Shown here piece by piece: positions 1-8,877 of a DNA stretch of 64,000 nt. Below the pieces are notes generated by a model, which worked only from the letters and a program-made list of their open reading frames with translations, did no database searches and was not told where the DNA came from. The DNA is taken from positions 992,001-1,056,000 of the forward strand of contig NZ_CP039250.1 in assembly GCF_004795895.1 (NCBI RefSeq), given 5' to 3'. The DNA is from Sphingopyxis sp. PAMC25046 (GTDB taxonomy: Bacteria > Pseudomonadota > Alphaproteobacteria > Sphingomonadales > Sphingomonadaceae). Made by a program: the position numbers and the translations under genes. Each line of letters begins with the position of its first letter. Position 1 is the stretch's first letter.

Positions 1-9
1 CTAGAGGAG

Positions 10-1137
10 ATGAGGATGCGGGGATTATTGGCCGCCGCCGCGGCGATGGCTTGCCTGCCGGGCGCAGCGCAGGCGCAGGGTGCGCTGGGAGCGAATTACA
101 ACGAGCATTATGAGGATGTCGATTACCGCGACCTCGAAAAGGCCGACGCAAGCTGGGTCCGCCTGTTCGTGCCGATGCCCCAGCTCGACCGCGGCGCCGC
201 CGAGCATGGCGCGGTGAAGACGATCCTGGGCGCGCATGCGCGCGGCTACCAGACGATCCTGACCCTGAAATTCCCATATAATCGCGGCGATTTCCCGAAG
301 GCAGGCACGCCGGCTTTCGAGCGCGAACTGGCGCGCGCCGATGCGGTGCTGCCGCTCGTCGTCGGCAAGGTCAATATCCTCGTCGTCGGCAACGAGCCCT
401 ATATCGAGAGTCGCGAGAAGGATCGCGACCTCGACCTCAACGCCTTTTACGAGGCGATGGCGAAGCGCGTGATCGCCTATCGCGCCAAGGCGTGTCCGGG
501 TGACTGCAAGACGCGCCTTTATATGGGGGCGCTCAACCGGATGGACCTGAAGAAGAACCGGACGGCATCGACCGAGCGCTGGATGGCGTTCGTCAAGGCG
601 ACCCCCGAACTCGACGGCGTCAACATCCACCCGCATATCCCCGCGATCCAGGCGTCGAAGCCCTTCCTCGACTATATCCTGCCGCGCATGCGCCCCGAAC
701 AGACATTCATCGTCACCGAATTCTCGCTCGTCTGGTGGTGGCAGCAGAATATGAAGGGCGTCGTGGCGCCTGCCTTTGCCGATAAATATCAGGCGCCGCG
801 CACCGCGCAGAACTGGCAGATCATCAAGGCTGCGCTCGAGACGCCTTTCCCCAAGGAGCAGTGGGACGATTTCCTGCGGATGAGCCCGTGGTTCGAAAAC
901 CGCAAACATTATGTCGCGAACCAGATGAAGATGTTTCGCGACACCGGTCGTCTCGCGGTCGCGACCTATGGTTTCAAGCAGGGACGTTCGATGTCGAACA
1001 ATTTCGGTCCCGACAAGACGCCGTGGCTGATCAACAGCGTCTTCGCGCCCGCGACGATCCGCAAGAATGCAGACGGCAGCGCGGCACCCAACTATACGAT
1101 TTTCGACGATTTCAAGGCGCTCCAGAAGGGTAAATGA
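10..1137 (+). CDS. Secreted glycoside hydrolase, clan GH-A-like, family uncertain
   Basis: A 375-residue protein with an N-terminal signal peptide (residues 1 to about 22, ending in AQAQG). It has the hallmarks of a retaining clan GH-A (beta/alpha)8 enzyme: a glutamate in VVGNEPYIE (about E129, expected acid/base after strand 4) and a glutamate in IVTEFSLVWW (about E237, expected nucleophile). HPHIP lies between them. Length suits a single catalytic domain. An AGAGGA ribosome site precedes the start (ATG at 10 or 16). Its stop overlaps the start of the next gene (ATGA), so the two are translationally coupled. Context suggests it cuts an oligosaccharide from a sulfated galactan. I cannot assign a CAZy family; GH39, GH79, GH167 or an unclassified group are possible. 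Upstream genes of the operon lie outside the window. Confidence 0.6.
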   Translation: MRMRGLLAAAAAMACLPGAAQAQGALGANYNEHYEDVDYRDLEKADASWVRLFVPMPQLDRGAAEHGAVKTILGAHARGYQTILTLKFPYNRGDFPKAGTPAFERELARADAVLPLVVGKVNILVVGNEPYIESREKDRDLDLNAFYEAMAKRVIAYRAKACPGDCKTRLYMGALNRMDLKKNRTASTERWMAFVKATPELDGVNIHPHIPAIQASKPFLDYILPRMRPEQTFIVTEFSLVWWWQQNMKGVVAPAFADKYQAPRTAQNWQIIKAALETPFPKEQWDDFLRMSPWFENRKHYVANQMKMFRDTGRLAVATYGFKQGRSMSNNFGPDKTPWLINSVFAPATIRKNADGSAAPNYTIFDDFKALQKGK

Positions 1138-3041
1138 CCGTGCAGACAAAGACCTGGATCACCGGCCTGTCGCTGGCGGCGCTGTCGCTGGCGCCCTCGG
1201 CCGACGCGCAGCAGAAACTGAAGGCCGCCGTCGCCGACGATATTTTTGCCGACCACCCGTCGATGGACAAGAATGCGACGGTGATGCCGGCCGCCGACGC
1301 AAAGCCCGTCGCGCCGATCTTCTCCGAACGGCCGATCGGCGACGCATCGATCGCGCGGTTGCCGGACGGTGGCTGGATTCTTACCGGCACCACGCTTCGT
1401 ACCGGCGCGCGCCACGGGGTCGAACTGTGGACCTCGCCCGACGCGAAAAAATGGACACGCGTCGGCCCTGCCAGAATTTCGGGAGAAGGGATCGCGCCCG
1501 GCGACGTTTCTGAGCGTTATCTTGCGCCGTCGGTGACGGTCGCGGGCGACAAGCTGTATCTGGCTTTTTCCGACAAGACCGGTTGCGCGCGCATCGCGAC
1601 GGGACTTGCGGCGCGGCCCGGCGGCACGTTCAATGCCTCACCCTGCCTCGTTGACGGCGCATCCGACGTGTCGCTGTTCGTCGATGCCGACGGCACCGGT
1701 TATCTGATCTGGGGCGGGGGCACGATCGCAAAGCTTGCGCCCGGCTTTGCCAAGCTCGCCGAGGCGCCGCGTTTCCTTAAGCCCGACCAGGCACTGTTTG
1801 CCAAGCACCCGCCGGTCGGCAAGGATTGGCCGGTCCGCACCCGCGTCGGCAAGCGCGGGGCGACGATGGTCCGCGACGGCGACCGCTATGTCTTCGCCGC
1901 AAGCGAGGTCACCGGCAGGATGCGGACCGCGACCGAGGACCTGTTCGTGGCCGAAGGGCCAACGCCTTACGGCCCATTCACGATGCGCGCGCTCGCGGTA
2001 CCGCACGCCGGCCGGGGTTCGGTCGTGCGGCTGGATGACGGCAAGCTCGCCGCGGTCTATAATCCCAAATGCGACGACGGCTTCGCGATGTTCTGCGAGC
2101 AGGTCGGGCTCGTGCCGCTCGAACGCGCGCCCGACGGGCGGCTACGGCAGGCCGCATCGGTGATTACCGAGGACAGCGCGGTCGCGGCGCGTAAGGCGCT
2201 GGTGACGAGCGAGACGATGCGCGATCCGTCGGTGACGCTGGGCGGCGACGGCTTCTACTATCTCGTCGGGACGCTCGACGGCTATGGCTATCACAAACCC
2301 GACGGCGGCGTGAAACTATGGCGCTCGTCGGACCTCAAGCACTGGGAAGAGGCCGGTTTCATCTGGAAGTGGGAGGGCATGGGCTATGATTTCGGCAAGA
2401 ATATCGCCGAACTCTGGGCGCCCGAGATCATGTGGTCGGCGCGCGACCGGACCTATTATCTCGCCTTCTCGGTGATGGAGAAGGGCGTAGGGGGCAAGAC
2501 CTGGCTCTATCGTTCGAAGACCGGCAAGCCCGACGGCCCCTATGAGAATGTGACCAAGAGTTTCTTCGTCAAGGGCATCGACGGCTTTCCGTTCGAGGAC
2601 GACGACGGCCTCTATTTCCTGTGGGGCGGCGGCAGCATCGCCAAGCTCAACGCCGCGCGCAGCGGCTTCGAGGGACCGGTGCGCCAGCTCGTCGATGTCG
2701 ACGGCGATCATGTCGGTTACGAAGGCAACGGGCTGATCAAGGCGAACGGCGTCTATTTCCTGACCGGCGCCGAATGGCACGGTCCACTACGGACCCACGG
2801 CACTTACGATATGATGTATGGCACGTCGAAGAACCTGTTCGGTCCCTATACGCAACGCCGCATGGGCGCGCCGCACGGCGGCCACGGCACGGCGTTCCGC
2901 GATAAGGAAGGGCGCTATTGGTACACGATGTTCGGCAACGACCCGACCGCGCCCTGGCGCATGCACTTCGGACTCGTGCCGATCGACATCGGTGACGCCG
3001 AATCCATCGGTATTCCGCGGATCGACGCCGCGCGCGACTAG
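1134..3041 (+). CDS. Secreted tandem-domain GH43-like glycoside hydrolase
   Basis: A 635-residue exported protein (signal peptide about 1-25, ending SADAQQ) made of two five-bladed beta-propeller halves. The C-terminal half carries the usual GH43 acidic triad: Asp in MRDPSV (about 364), Asp in the FPFEDDDG segment (about 485) and Glu in GYEGNGL (about 529), plus LWAPEI. The N-terminal half has matching blades (SDVSLFVDADG, WGGGTIAKL), but where the acid glutamate is expected it reads RGATMV, so that domain is probably non-catalytic. WGGGTIAKL and WGGGSIAKL in the two halves point to internal duplication. GH43 enzymes release arabinofuranose, xylose or galactose units; here an exo-galactosidase-like or arabinofuranosidase activity is likely but unproven. 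Coupled to the upstream hydrolase by a 4-base overlap. Confidence 0.75.
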   Translation: MTVQTKTWITGLSLAALSLAPSADAQQKLKAAVADDIFADHPSMDKNATVMPAADAKPVAPIFSERPIGDASIARLPDGGWILTGTTLRTGARHGVELWTSPDAKKWTRVGPARISGEGIAPGDVSERYLAPSVTVAGDKLYLAFSDKTGCARIATGLAARPGGTFNASPCLVDGASDVSLFVDADGTGYLIWGGGTIAKLAPGFAKLAEAPRFLKPDQALFAKHPPVGKDWPVRTRVGKRGATMVRDGDRYVFAASEVTGRMRTATEDLFVAEGPTPYGPFTMRALAVPHAGRGSVVRLDDGKLAAVYNPKCDDGFAMFCEQVGLVPLERAPDGRLRQAASVITEDSAVAARKALVTSETMRDPSVTLGGDGFYYLVGTLDGYGYHKPDGGVKLWRSSDLKHWEEAGFIWKWEGMGYDFGKNIAELWAPEIMWSARDRTYYLAFSVMEKGVGGKTWLYRSKTGKPDGPYENVTKSFFVKGIDGFPFEDDDGLYFLWGGGSIAKLNAARSGFEGPVRQLVDVDGDHVGYEGNGLIKANGVYFLTGAEWHGPLRTHGTYDMMYGTSKNLFGPYTQRRMGAPHGGHGTAFRDKEGRYWYTMFGNDPTAPWRMHFGLVPIDIGDAESIGIPRIDAARD

Positions 3042-3074
3042 GCACACGCCCGGCTTTCTCTGCTCTCCCCGATG

Positions 3075-3110
3075 CCCGCTACCTCTTTCCGGGGTGGCGG
3101 GTCCTTTTTT
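3075..3110 (+). terminator. Rho-independent terminator after the tandem GH43 gene
   Basis: CCCGCTACC (3075-3083) pairs with GGTGGCGGG (3093-3101) with one G-T wobble, then a T-rich tract TCCTTTTTT. It sits 34 bases after the GH43 stop and just before the convergent galactose dehydrogenase stop. Confidence 0.8.
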
Positions 3111-3140
3111 GCTCAGCGTGAGTGGACGGGTCGGGAGTCG

Positions 3141-4058
3141 TCAGAACTGGAACGGCGCTACGCTGCGCCGCTCGGCGACGAGTAAGGCGTCGGCGACGAG
3201 CTGGAGCGGGCGGATGTCGACGTCGCTCTTGCCCGCCGCGACCAGCTCAGCGAAGCGCGCGTAGAGGCGCGGATACTCGCGGTCTTCGCGCGTGACCGGT
3301 TCGCCGCCGGGCAGTTCGAGTACGCTGCCGCCCATCGACAGCCGCAAGGCGCCCGCGTCGGTGTCGACCTCGATGTCCCAGCTTTGTGGGCCGGTTTGCA
3401 GGAAGTCGAGATCGGCGGTCACCGCGGCATCGCCGCTCCGCATCGTCATCGTTGCGGCGATCGGGGAACTGCGACCCTCGGGAATGTCAATCCGCGCCGC
3501 GTCGAGCAGCAGCGGGGCGGGAAGGATCGCGGTCATGATCGACAGCGCGTTGATGCCCGGATCGAAGACGCCAAACCCGCCCGCGTCGAGAATCCATTCC
3601 TGCCCCGGGTGCCAGCGCCGGATATCTTCCTTCCACCGGATATGCGCGGCGCGAATCCGCTTGTCGCGGAGCCAGTCGCGCGCCGTCGCGACTCCGGCGG
3701 CCTCGCGCGAATGCCAAGTCGCGAACAGGGTGACGCCGCGGGCGCGGGCGTGATCGGCGAGCGCGGTGATCTCGGTCGTCGTCGCGGCCGGCGGTTTTTC
3801 GAGCATGACATGCAGTCCCGCGTCTATCGCCGCCGCCGCGATCGCGTGGCGGCCGACCGGCGGGGTGCAGATCGATACAGCATCAAGACGGTGGCCGCCC
3901 CCGATCATCGCCGCAGTGTCCATATGTCCGGGCACGTCATCGAGCTGAGCATGGCGGCTGGCAGTCGCGGCCAGTTCGTATCGATCGTCCGCACGAATGG
4001 CCGGAAGATGCTGGTCGCGCGCGATTTTTCCAATTCCGACCAATCCCAAGCGAATCAT
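3141..4058 (-). CDS. gal: D-galactose 1-dehydrogenase (Gfo/Idh/MocA family)
   Basis: Oxidises D-galactose to D-galactono-lactone with NAD(P), the first committed De Ley-Doudoroff step, in the cytoplasm. The 305-residue product has the Rossmann loop GLVGIGKIA (residues 5-13), the family EKPP motif (87-90), [14 protein letters not shown] and [11 protein letters not shown]. These stretches closely match the galactose dehydrogenases known from Pseudomonas and rhizobia. ATG at 4058 is preceded by GGGGTGAAG and is preferred over a TTG one codon upstream. It is transcribed away from the galactonate dehydratase, across an intergenic region holding a candidate operator. The neighbouring lactonase, dehydratase, kinase and aldolase complete the pathway, so D-galactose is a better substrate assignment than L-arabinose. 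Confidence 0.88.
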   Translation of the reverse strand: MIRLGLVGIGKIARDQHLPAIRADDRYELAATASRHAQLDDVPGHMDTAAMIGGGHRLDAVSICTPPVGRHAIAAAAIDAGLHVMLEKPPAATTTEITALADHARARGVTLFATWHSREAAGVATARDWLRDKRIRAAHIRWKEDIRRWHPGQEWILDAGGFGVFDPGINALSIMTAILPAPLLLDAARIDIPEGRSSPIAATMTMRSGDAAVTADLDFLQTGPQSWDIEVDTDAGALRLSMGGSVLELPGGEPVTREDREYPRLYARFAELVAAGKSDVDIRPLQLVADALLVAERRSVAPFQF

Positions 4059-4077
4059 CAATCTTCACCCCATTTTC

Positions 4078-4104
4078 ATTTGTCTGATATATATGCTTCC
4101 TATC
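4078..4104 (-). promoter_or_regulatory. Candidate shared operator, site A
   Basis: Between the divergent gal and dehydratase genes. Read on the minus strand it contains ATATATCAGACAAAT (4092-4078), the weakest match to the locus consensus. It also contains a 19-mer, GATAGGAAGCATATATATC (4104-4086), identical to the plus-strand sequence at 24742-24760. An exact 19-base match in two promoters of the same locus is strong evidence for a shared site. Confidence 0.6.
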
Positions 4105-4170
4105 CGTGGCGGTTCAGGTTATCAACCGATTCCGGCCTTGGGCCGAAAATGTGCATCGAGAAGGAAATAT

Positions 4171-5982
4171 ATGGGAGACGGGGCGAAAACGCGGCCAGAA
4201 GGCAAGGGAGGGCTGCGGTCGCGTGCCTGGTTCGATAACCCTGACAACCCGGATATGACGGCGCTCTATCTCGAACGTTATCTGAACTATGGTTTCAGCA
4301 TCGACGAACTGCAATCGGGGCGGCCGATCATCGGCATCGCCCAGACCGGCAGCGACCTGACTCCTTGCAACCGCCATCATCTCGAACTCGCGAAGCGCGT
4401 GCGCGACGGCATCCGTGACGCGGGCGGCATCGCGATCGAATTTCCCACTCATCCGATTCAGGAAACGGGCAAGCGGCCGACCGCAGGGCTCGACCGCAAC
4501 CTCCAATATCTGAGCCTCGTCGAAGCGATCCACGGCTATCCGCTCGACGGCGTGGTGCTGACGGTCGGCTGCGACAAGACGACGCCGGCGTGCCTGATGG
4601 CGGCGGCGACGGTGAATATCCCGGCGATCGCGCTGTCGGTCGGCCCGATGCTCAACGGCTGGTTCAAGGGCGAGCGCACCGGATCGGGCACGATCGTCTG
4701 GCGCGCGCGCGAAATGCTCGCGGCGGGCGAGATCGATTATAAGGGGTTCCTCGAACTCGTTGCTTCGTCGGCGCCGTCGACCGGCTGGTGCAACACCATG
4801 GGCACCGCGACGACGATGAATTCGCTGACCGAGGCGCTCGGGATGTCGCTGCCCGGCTCGGCGGCGATCCCGGCGCCCTATCGTGACCGGCAGGAATGCG
4901 CTTATCGCACCGGGATGCAGATCGTCGAAATGGTCCACGCCGACCGCAAGCCGAGCGACATTCTGACGCGTACCGCCTTCTTGAACGCGATCCGCGTCAA
5001 TTCGGCGATCGGCGGGTCGACCAACGCGCCGATTCACCTGAACGCGATCGCGCGCCATATCGGCGTCGAGCTGACGCTGGAAGATTGGGAGGCGCAGGGC
5101 GCCGACGTGCCGCTGATCGTCAATCTGCAGCCGGCAGGCGCCTATCTGGCCGAGGATTTCTACCGCGCCGGCGGCGTGCCCGCGGTGATGGGGCAGTTGC
5201 TGCGCGCCGGATTGATCGAGGGCGGGGCGCTGACCGCCAACGGTCAGACGGTCGCCGCGAACATCGGCGAGGCGGACACGCAGGACGTCGACGTCATTCG
5301 CACGCTCGACGCGCCGCTGAAGCCCGCGGCGGGGCTTACGGTGCTGCGCGGCAATCTGTTCGACAATGCGGTGATGAAGCTCAGCGTCATCTCGCCCGAG
5401 TTTCGCGAACGTTACCTGAGCAATGCGGCCGACCCCGACGCGTTCGAGGGCGTCGCGATCGTATTCGACGGGCCGGAGGATTATCATAGCCGCATCGACG
5501 ATCCGGCGCTCGGCGCCGATGCCAACTCGATCCTGATCATGCGCGGCGCGGGGCCGATCGGCTATCCGGGCGGTGCTGAGGTCGTGAACATGCGGCCGCC
5601 CGCAGCGCTGATCCAGGCGGGCGTCCATGCGCTGCCATGTATCGGCGACGGGCGCCAGTCGGGGACGAGCGGCAGCCCGTCGATCCTGAACGCCGCGCCG
5701 GAGGCCGTCGTCGGCGGCGGGCTGGCGCTGGTGCGGACGGGCGACCGCATCCGCATCGACCTTGCGAAGCGCACCGCGAATATGCTCGTCGATGATGTCG
5801 AACTCGATCGGCGCCGCGCCGAACTCAAGGACGAACCTGATTACATGCCTCCCGCGCAGACGCCGTGGCAGGAAATCCACCGCGCGCTGACCGGGCAGTT
5901 CGACAGCGGTGCGGTGCTCGAAATGGCGGTCAAATACCAGCGCGTCGCGCAAGCGCACGGCTTGCCGCGAGACAGTCATTGA
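4171..5982 (+). CDS. IlvD/EDD-family sugar acid dehydratase, probable D-galactonate dehydratase
   Basis: Predicted to convert D-galactonate to 2-keto-3-deoxy-D-galactonate using a [2Fe-2S] cluster and Mg2+. The 603-residue protein has the three expected cluster cysteines: TPCNRHH (C66), VGCDKTTPA (C134) and GWCNTMGTA (C207). Their spacing equals that of rhizobial L-arabinonate dehydratase. The late [14 protein letters not shown] segment is also typical. ATG 4171 is chosen for its AAGGAA site at 4161; a longer open frame upstream would run through the promoter and into gal. Many family members use L-arabonate, D-xylonate, D-fuconate and D-galactonate; the galactonate assignment rests on the linked galactose dehydrogenase, kinase and aldolase. 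It replaces the enolase-superfamily DgoD of enteric bacteria. Its stop overlaps the lactonase start (TGATG). Confidence 0.85.
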   Translation: MGDGAKTRPEGKGGLRSRAWFDNPDNPDMTALYLERYLNYGFSIDELQSGRPIIGIAQTGSDLTPCNRHHLELAKRVRDGIRDAGGIAIEFPTHPIQETGKRPTAGLDRNLQYLSLVEAIHGYPLDGVVLTVGCDKTTPACLMAAATVNIPAIALSVGPMLNGWFKGERTGSGTIVWRAREMLAAGEIDYKGFLELVASSAPSTGWCNTMGTATTMNSLTEALGMSLPGSAAIPAPYRDRQECAYRTGMQIVEMVHADRKPSDILTRTAFLNAIRVNSAIGGSTNAPIHLNAIARHIGVELTLEDWEAQGADVPLIVNLQPAGAYLAEDFYRAGGVPAVMGQLLRAGLIEGGALTANGQTVAANIGEADTQDVDVIRTLDAPLKPAAGLTVLRGNLFDNAVMKLSVISPEFRERYLSNAADPDAFEGVAIVFDGPEDYHSRIDDPALGADANSILIMRGAGPIGYPGGAEVVNMRPPAALIQAGVHALPCIGDGRQSGTSGSPSILNAAPEAVVGGGLALVRTGDRIRIDLAKRTANMLVDDVELDRRRAELKDEPDYMPPAQTPWQEIHRALTGQFDSGAVLEMAVKYQRVAQAHGLPRDSH

Positions 5983-6836
5983 TGACCGACGCGCGGGTGA
6001 TTGCGCGCGATCGGCGCGATCGGTTGGGCGAAGGGCCGATGTGGTCGGCGCGGCACGACGCGCTGTTCTGGGTGGATATATTGGGCCGCCGGATCAATCG
6101 CATGGCATTCGCCGACGGCCGCGTCGACAGCTTTGACCAGCCTCACTACGCGGCCTGGGTCATCGAGCGAGAGACCGGCGGCTTCGTCGCGGGGATCGGC
6201 CGCGATATCGTCCGTATCGATCTTGACGCCGATACTCGCGAACCCATCGTTTCGGTCGATCCACGCAACGCCGGAAACCGGCTGAACGATGCCAAGGCCG
6301 ACGCGAAAGGACGAATCTGGGCGGGGACGATGCCTGTTACCTGCGATCGTCCTTCGGGCGTCTTTTACCGCCTCGATCCCGACGGCGCGCTTGCACAGGT
6401 CGATGGCCCCTATACGATCGCCAACGGTCCGGCGATCGCCGCCGACAATAGCTTCCTTCTTCATACCGACACCGCGCGAGGGACTATCTTTCGTTTCGAT
6501 ATCCGGGACGACGGTTCGCTGAGCGAGGCATCTCCCTTCATTGTCTTCGAGGAAGCGTGGGGCAATCCCGACGGGATGACCTTCGACGCCGAGGGCGGCT
6601 TGTGGGTCGCTTGCTGGGGCGCGTCGCGCATCATGCGTTTCGCGCCCGACGGCACGCCCGATCGGCATATCCTGCTTCCGGCATCGCAAATCACCAGCTG
6701 CACTTTCGCGGGACCCGACCTCGATCGCATGTTCGTCACCTCCGCGTCCGATGGCGTGACCGAGGAGCACGGCGGCGCGCTATTCGAAGTCGATCCGGGG
6801 TGCCGCGGCCTGCCGACGCAGAAATATAAGGGTTAG
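5982..6836 (+). CDS. SMP-30/gluconolactonase-family sugar lactonase
   Basis: Hydrolyses the lactone made by galactose dehydrogenase to the free aldonate, in the cytoplasm (no signal peptide). The 284-residue protein shows the SMP-30 six-bladed propeller signatures: LGEGPMW near the N-terminus (metal-binding Glu), NRLNDAKADAKGRIWAGTM, NPDGMTFDAEGGLWVA (metal-binding Asp region) and a C-terminal GGALFEVDPG followed by GLPT. ATG 5982 overlaps the dehydratase stop by one base, so the two are translated as a unit. Family members act on gluconolactone, arabinolactone, galactonolactone and others; galactonolactone is inferred from the operon. Confidence 0.88.
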   Translation: MTDARVIARDRRDRLGEGPMWSARHDALFWVDILGRRINRMAFADGRVDSFDQPHYAAWVIERETGGFVAGIGRDIVRIDLDADTREPIVSVDPRNAGNRLNDAKADAKGRIWAGTMPVTCDRPSGVFYRLDPDGALAQVDGPYTIANGPAIAADNSFLLHTDTARGTIFRFDIRDDGSLSEASPFIVFEEAWGNPDGMTFDAEGGLWVACWGASRIMRFAPDGTPDRHILLPASQITSCTFAGPDLDRMFVTSASDGVTEEHGGALFEVDPGCRGLPTQKYKG

Positions 6837-6849
6837 AGGAGTGAAGAAG

Positions 6850-7995
6850 ATGACGAAACTGGCTTGGGGAGCCGCCGCGGCGGCCTTGGTTGCGGCAACG
6901 CCGGCGCTTGGCGCGGAGGCATCGCAATCGAGCTTTGGCAAGATGCCCGACGGGCGCAGCGTGCCCGCGGTGACGCTGACCAACGCCAATGGCATTTCGG
7001 CACGGATCATCGCGCTCGGCGCGACGCTGCAATCGGTCGTGATGCCCGATCGCAACGGCAAGAAGGCCGACGTTGCGCTCGGTTACGACAATCTGTCGGA
7101 CTATGTCGACCAGCCGCAATATTTCGGATCGACCGTCGGCCGCTTCGCCAACCGCCTTGCGGGCGGGCGTTTCAAGCTCGACGGCAAGACGTGGCAGACG
7201 CCGGTCAATAATGGCGCGAACGCGCTGCACGGCGGGACGCTCGGCTTCGACAAGGTCCTATGGGAAGTGACCTCGGTAAAGAGCGGGCCGACGGCGTCGG
7301 TCACGATGCGTTATGTCAGCCCCGACGGCGATCAGGGCTATCCCGGTACGATGACCGTCGATGCAATATATTCGCTCGACGAGAACAACGACCTCAGGAT
7401 CGAATATGTCGCGACCACCGACCGCCCGACGATCGCGAACATCACCAACCATGCCTATTGGAACCTGTCGGGCGAAGGCTCGGCGAACGGTGCGATGGGG
7501 CATGTGGTGACGATCCCGGCGGAAGCCTATCTACCGACCGATTCGGGCGCCATTCCGACCGGCGAATATCGCCCGGTCGTCGGCACGGTGTTCGATTTCC
7601 GCAAGCCGACCGTCATCGGGGAGCGCGTCCGCGACGCCAGCGACGAACAGATCGTCTTCGGGCGCGGTTACGATCATAATTGGGTCATCGGACGCAAGGT
7701 GACGCCCGACCAGCATCTGATGGCGCGCGTCGAGGATCCGGCGTCGGGTCGCGGTTTCGAACTCTGGTCGAACCAGCCGGGGCTGCAGATGTATTCGGGC
7801 AATTTTTTCGACGCGACGAGCCACGGCAAGAGCAAGAAAATCTATCGCATGGGCGACGCGCTGGTCATGGAGCCGCAGATTTTTCCCGACGCGCCGAACC
7901 AGAAGAATTTTCCGAACGCGCGCCTCGCGCCGGGCGAAACCTATCGCAACGTGATGACCTATCGCCTCACGACCGGAGCGCAGGCGAAGCGATAG
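6850..7995 (+). CDS. galM: Exported aldose 1-epimerase (galactose mutarotase)
   Basis: Interconverts alpha and beta anomers of galactose. The product of about 381 residues has an N-terminal signal peptide (LAWGAAAAALVAATPALGA), so it acts in the periplasm, unlike the cytoplasmic E. coli enzyme. Family motifs include GRFANR (strand near residue 95), NGANALHGG, the catalytic-histidine segment NHAYWNLSG, YDHNWV and the C-terminal PNARLAPGETY carrying the expected catalytic Glu. ATG 6850 lies 9 bases after AGAGGA; a GTG at 6841 has almost no spacing. It follows the lactonase by about 14 bases in the same operon. Placement fits mutarotation of freed beta-galactose before uptake or dehydrogenation. 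Confidence 0.88.
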   Translation: MTKLAWGAAAAALVAATPALGAEASQSSFGKMPDGRSVPAVTLTNANGISARIIALGATLQSVVMPDRNGKKADVALGYDNLSDYVDQPQYFGSTVGRFANRLAGGRFKLDGKTWQTPVNNGANALHGGTLGFDKVLWEVTSVKSGPTASVTMRYVSPDGDQGYPGTMTVDAIYSLDENNDLRIEYVATTDRPTIANITNHAYWNLSGEGSANGAMGHVVTIPAEAYLPTDSGAIPTGEYRPVVGTVFDFRKPTVIGERVRDASDEQIVFGRGYDHNWVIGRKVTPDQHLMARVEDPASGRGFELWSNQPGLQMYSGNFFDATSHGKSKKIYRMGDALVMEPQIFPDAPNQKNFPNARLAPGETYRNVMTYRLTTGAQAKR

Positions 7996-8011
7996 GAGCC
8001 GGTCAGTGCCG

Positions 8012-8761
8012 TCACCGCCCGGGGACGGCGCCGTCGGGATTGGCCGTCTCGATCAGTTCGAGCACGTCGCTGATCAGCGCGCGCATCGCTTTGCGCGCCT
8101 TGTCGGGATTGCCGTTCGCGATCGCATCGCGCACCGCGGCATGGTCGGCGACATTGGCGGTGCGGCCCTTGACACGGTTGGTGAAACGGATCGAGGTGCG
8201 AAGTGCAGTGCTGACGACGTCGCGGAACTGGGCGTAAAACGGATTGCGCGACGCGCGCAACACGGCAATGTGGAAGGCGATGTCGCTTTCCAGCGTGTCG
8301 TCCTCGCCGCGCTCGGCGCGCTCCATACGCTTCAGGCCCGCGTTCACGCGCTCGATATCGTCCACCGTTGCGACGCGCGCGGCGAGCGCCGCCGCCTCCG
8401 GTTCGATCGCGACGCGCAATTCGTTGAACTGCCGCAGCAGGTCGATCGAAAATTGCCGCTCGAGCAGCCAGCGAAGGACATCGGTGTCGAAGAGGTTCCA
8501 CGATGTCGTCGGCTGGACGATCGTGCCCTGACGCGGGCGCGCGCTCAGCAGTCCCTTTGCGGTCAGCATTTTCACCGCTTCGCGCGTCACCGAACGGCTG
8601 ACGCCATGTTGCTTTGCAAGTTCGGCTTCGGTCGGAAAGATCGCGCCGTCATAATCGCCGACGACGATCGCGCGCCCGATCGCATCGAGCATGCCATAGG
8701 TCAAGTTCCGGCCAAGCTGTGGCCCCGCATCTTCTATACCCAGTCCCGACATGTTCGCCAC
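8012..8761 (-). CDS. GntR/FadR-family transcriptional regulator, DgoR-like (paralogue 1)
   Basis: About 249 residues: an N-terminal winged helix (FPTEAELAKQHGVSRSVTREAVKML, then GLLSARPRQGT) and a C-terminal all-helical FCD ligand-binding domain. The linker WNLFDTDVLRWLLE resembles E. coli DgoR, the galactonate-responsive repressor of the dgo genes. FCD metal-site residues are present (ESDIAFHIAV with His, later DHAAVRDAI with His). It is roughly three-quarters identical to the regulator at 21826-22557. GTG 8761 is chosen for GGAG seven bases upstream; ATG 8752 is an alternative. It is transcribed away from the SSS transporter operon. Likely a local repressor relieved by a sugar acid such as galactonate; this is inference. 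Confidence 0.88.
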   Translation of the reverse strand: MANMSGLGIEDAGPQLGRNLTYGMLDAIGRAIVVGDYDGAIFPTEAELAKQHGVSRSVTREAVKMLTAKGLLSARPRQGTIVQPTTSWNLFDTDVLRWLLERQFSIDLLRQFNELRVAIEPEAAALAARVATVDDIERVNAGLKRMERAERGEDDTLESDIAFHIAVLRASRNPFYAQFRDVVSTALRTSIRFTNRVKGRTANVADHAAVRDAIANGNPDKARKAMRALISDVLELIETANPDGAVPGR

Positions 8762-8828
8762 GTTTGTCTCCACGCACTATTTTGACGGGCCTTATCACCG
8801 ATTCCGCACAGGAAGCTAGACAAGCCGT

Positions 8829-8843
8829 TTAAATCAGATAAAT
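8829..8843 (-). promoter_or_regulatory. Candidate shared operator, site B
   Basis: Between the regulator and the SSS transporter gene. On the minus strand it reads ATTTATCTGATTTAA, 11 of 15 positions like the best site (21733-21747). It lies 35 bases before the transporter start, suitable for repression. Confidence 0.5.
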
Positions 8844-8877
8844 GTGATTTCAATAATCAGCCAAGGGGAGAGTCCGT

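Noticed and set aside
3997..4170. Longer N-terminus of the dehydratase
   Set aside because: It would overlap the gal gene and operator region, and ATG 4171 has a good ribosome site.
4114..5979. Long open frame on the minus strand across the dehydratase gene (about 620 codons)
   Set aside because: It is the complement of a clear IlvD/EDD gene in GC-rich DNA, is Arg/His-rich without a domain and has no ribosome site.
3141..5982. L-arabinose (Weimberg-type) pathway as the explanation for the dehydrogenase and dehydratase
   Set aside because: The linked kinase and KDPGal aldolase require a six-carbon 2-keto-3-deoxy acid, and no 2-keto-3-deoxyarabonate dehydratase or ketoglutarate semialdehyde dehydrogenase is present.
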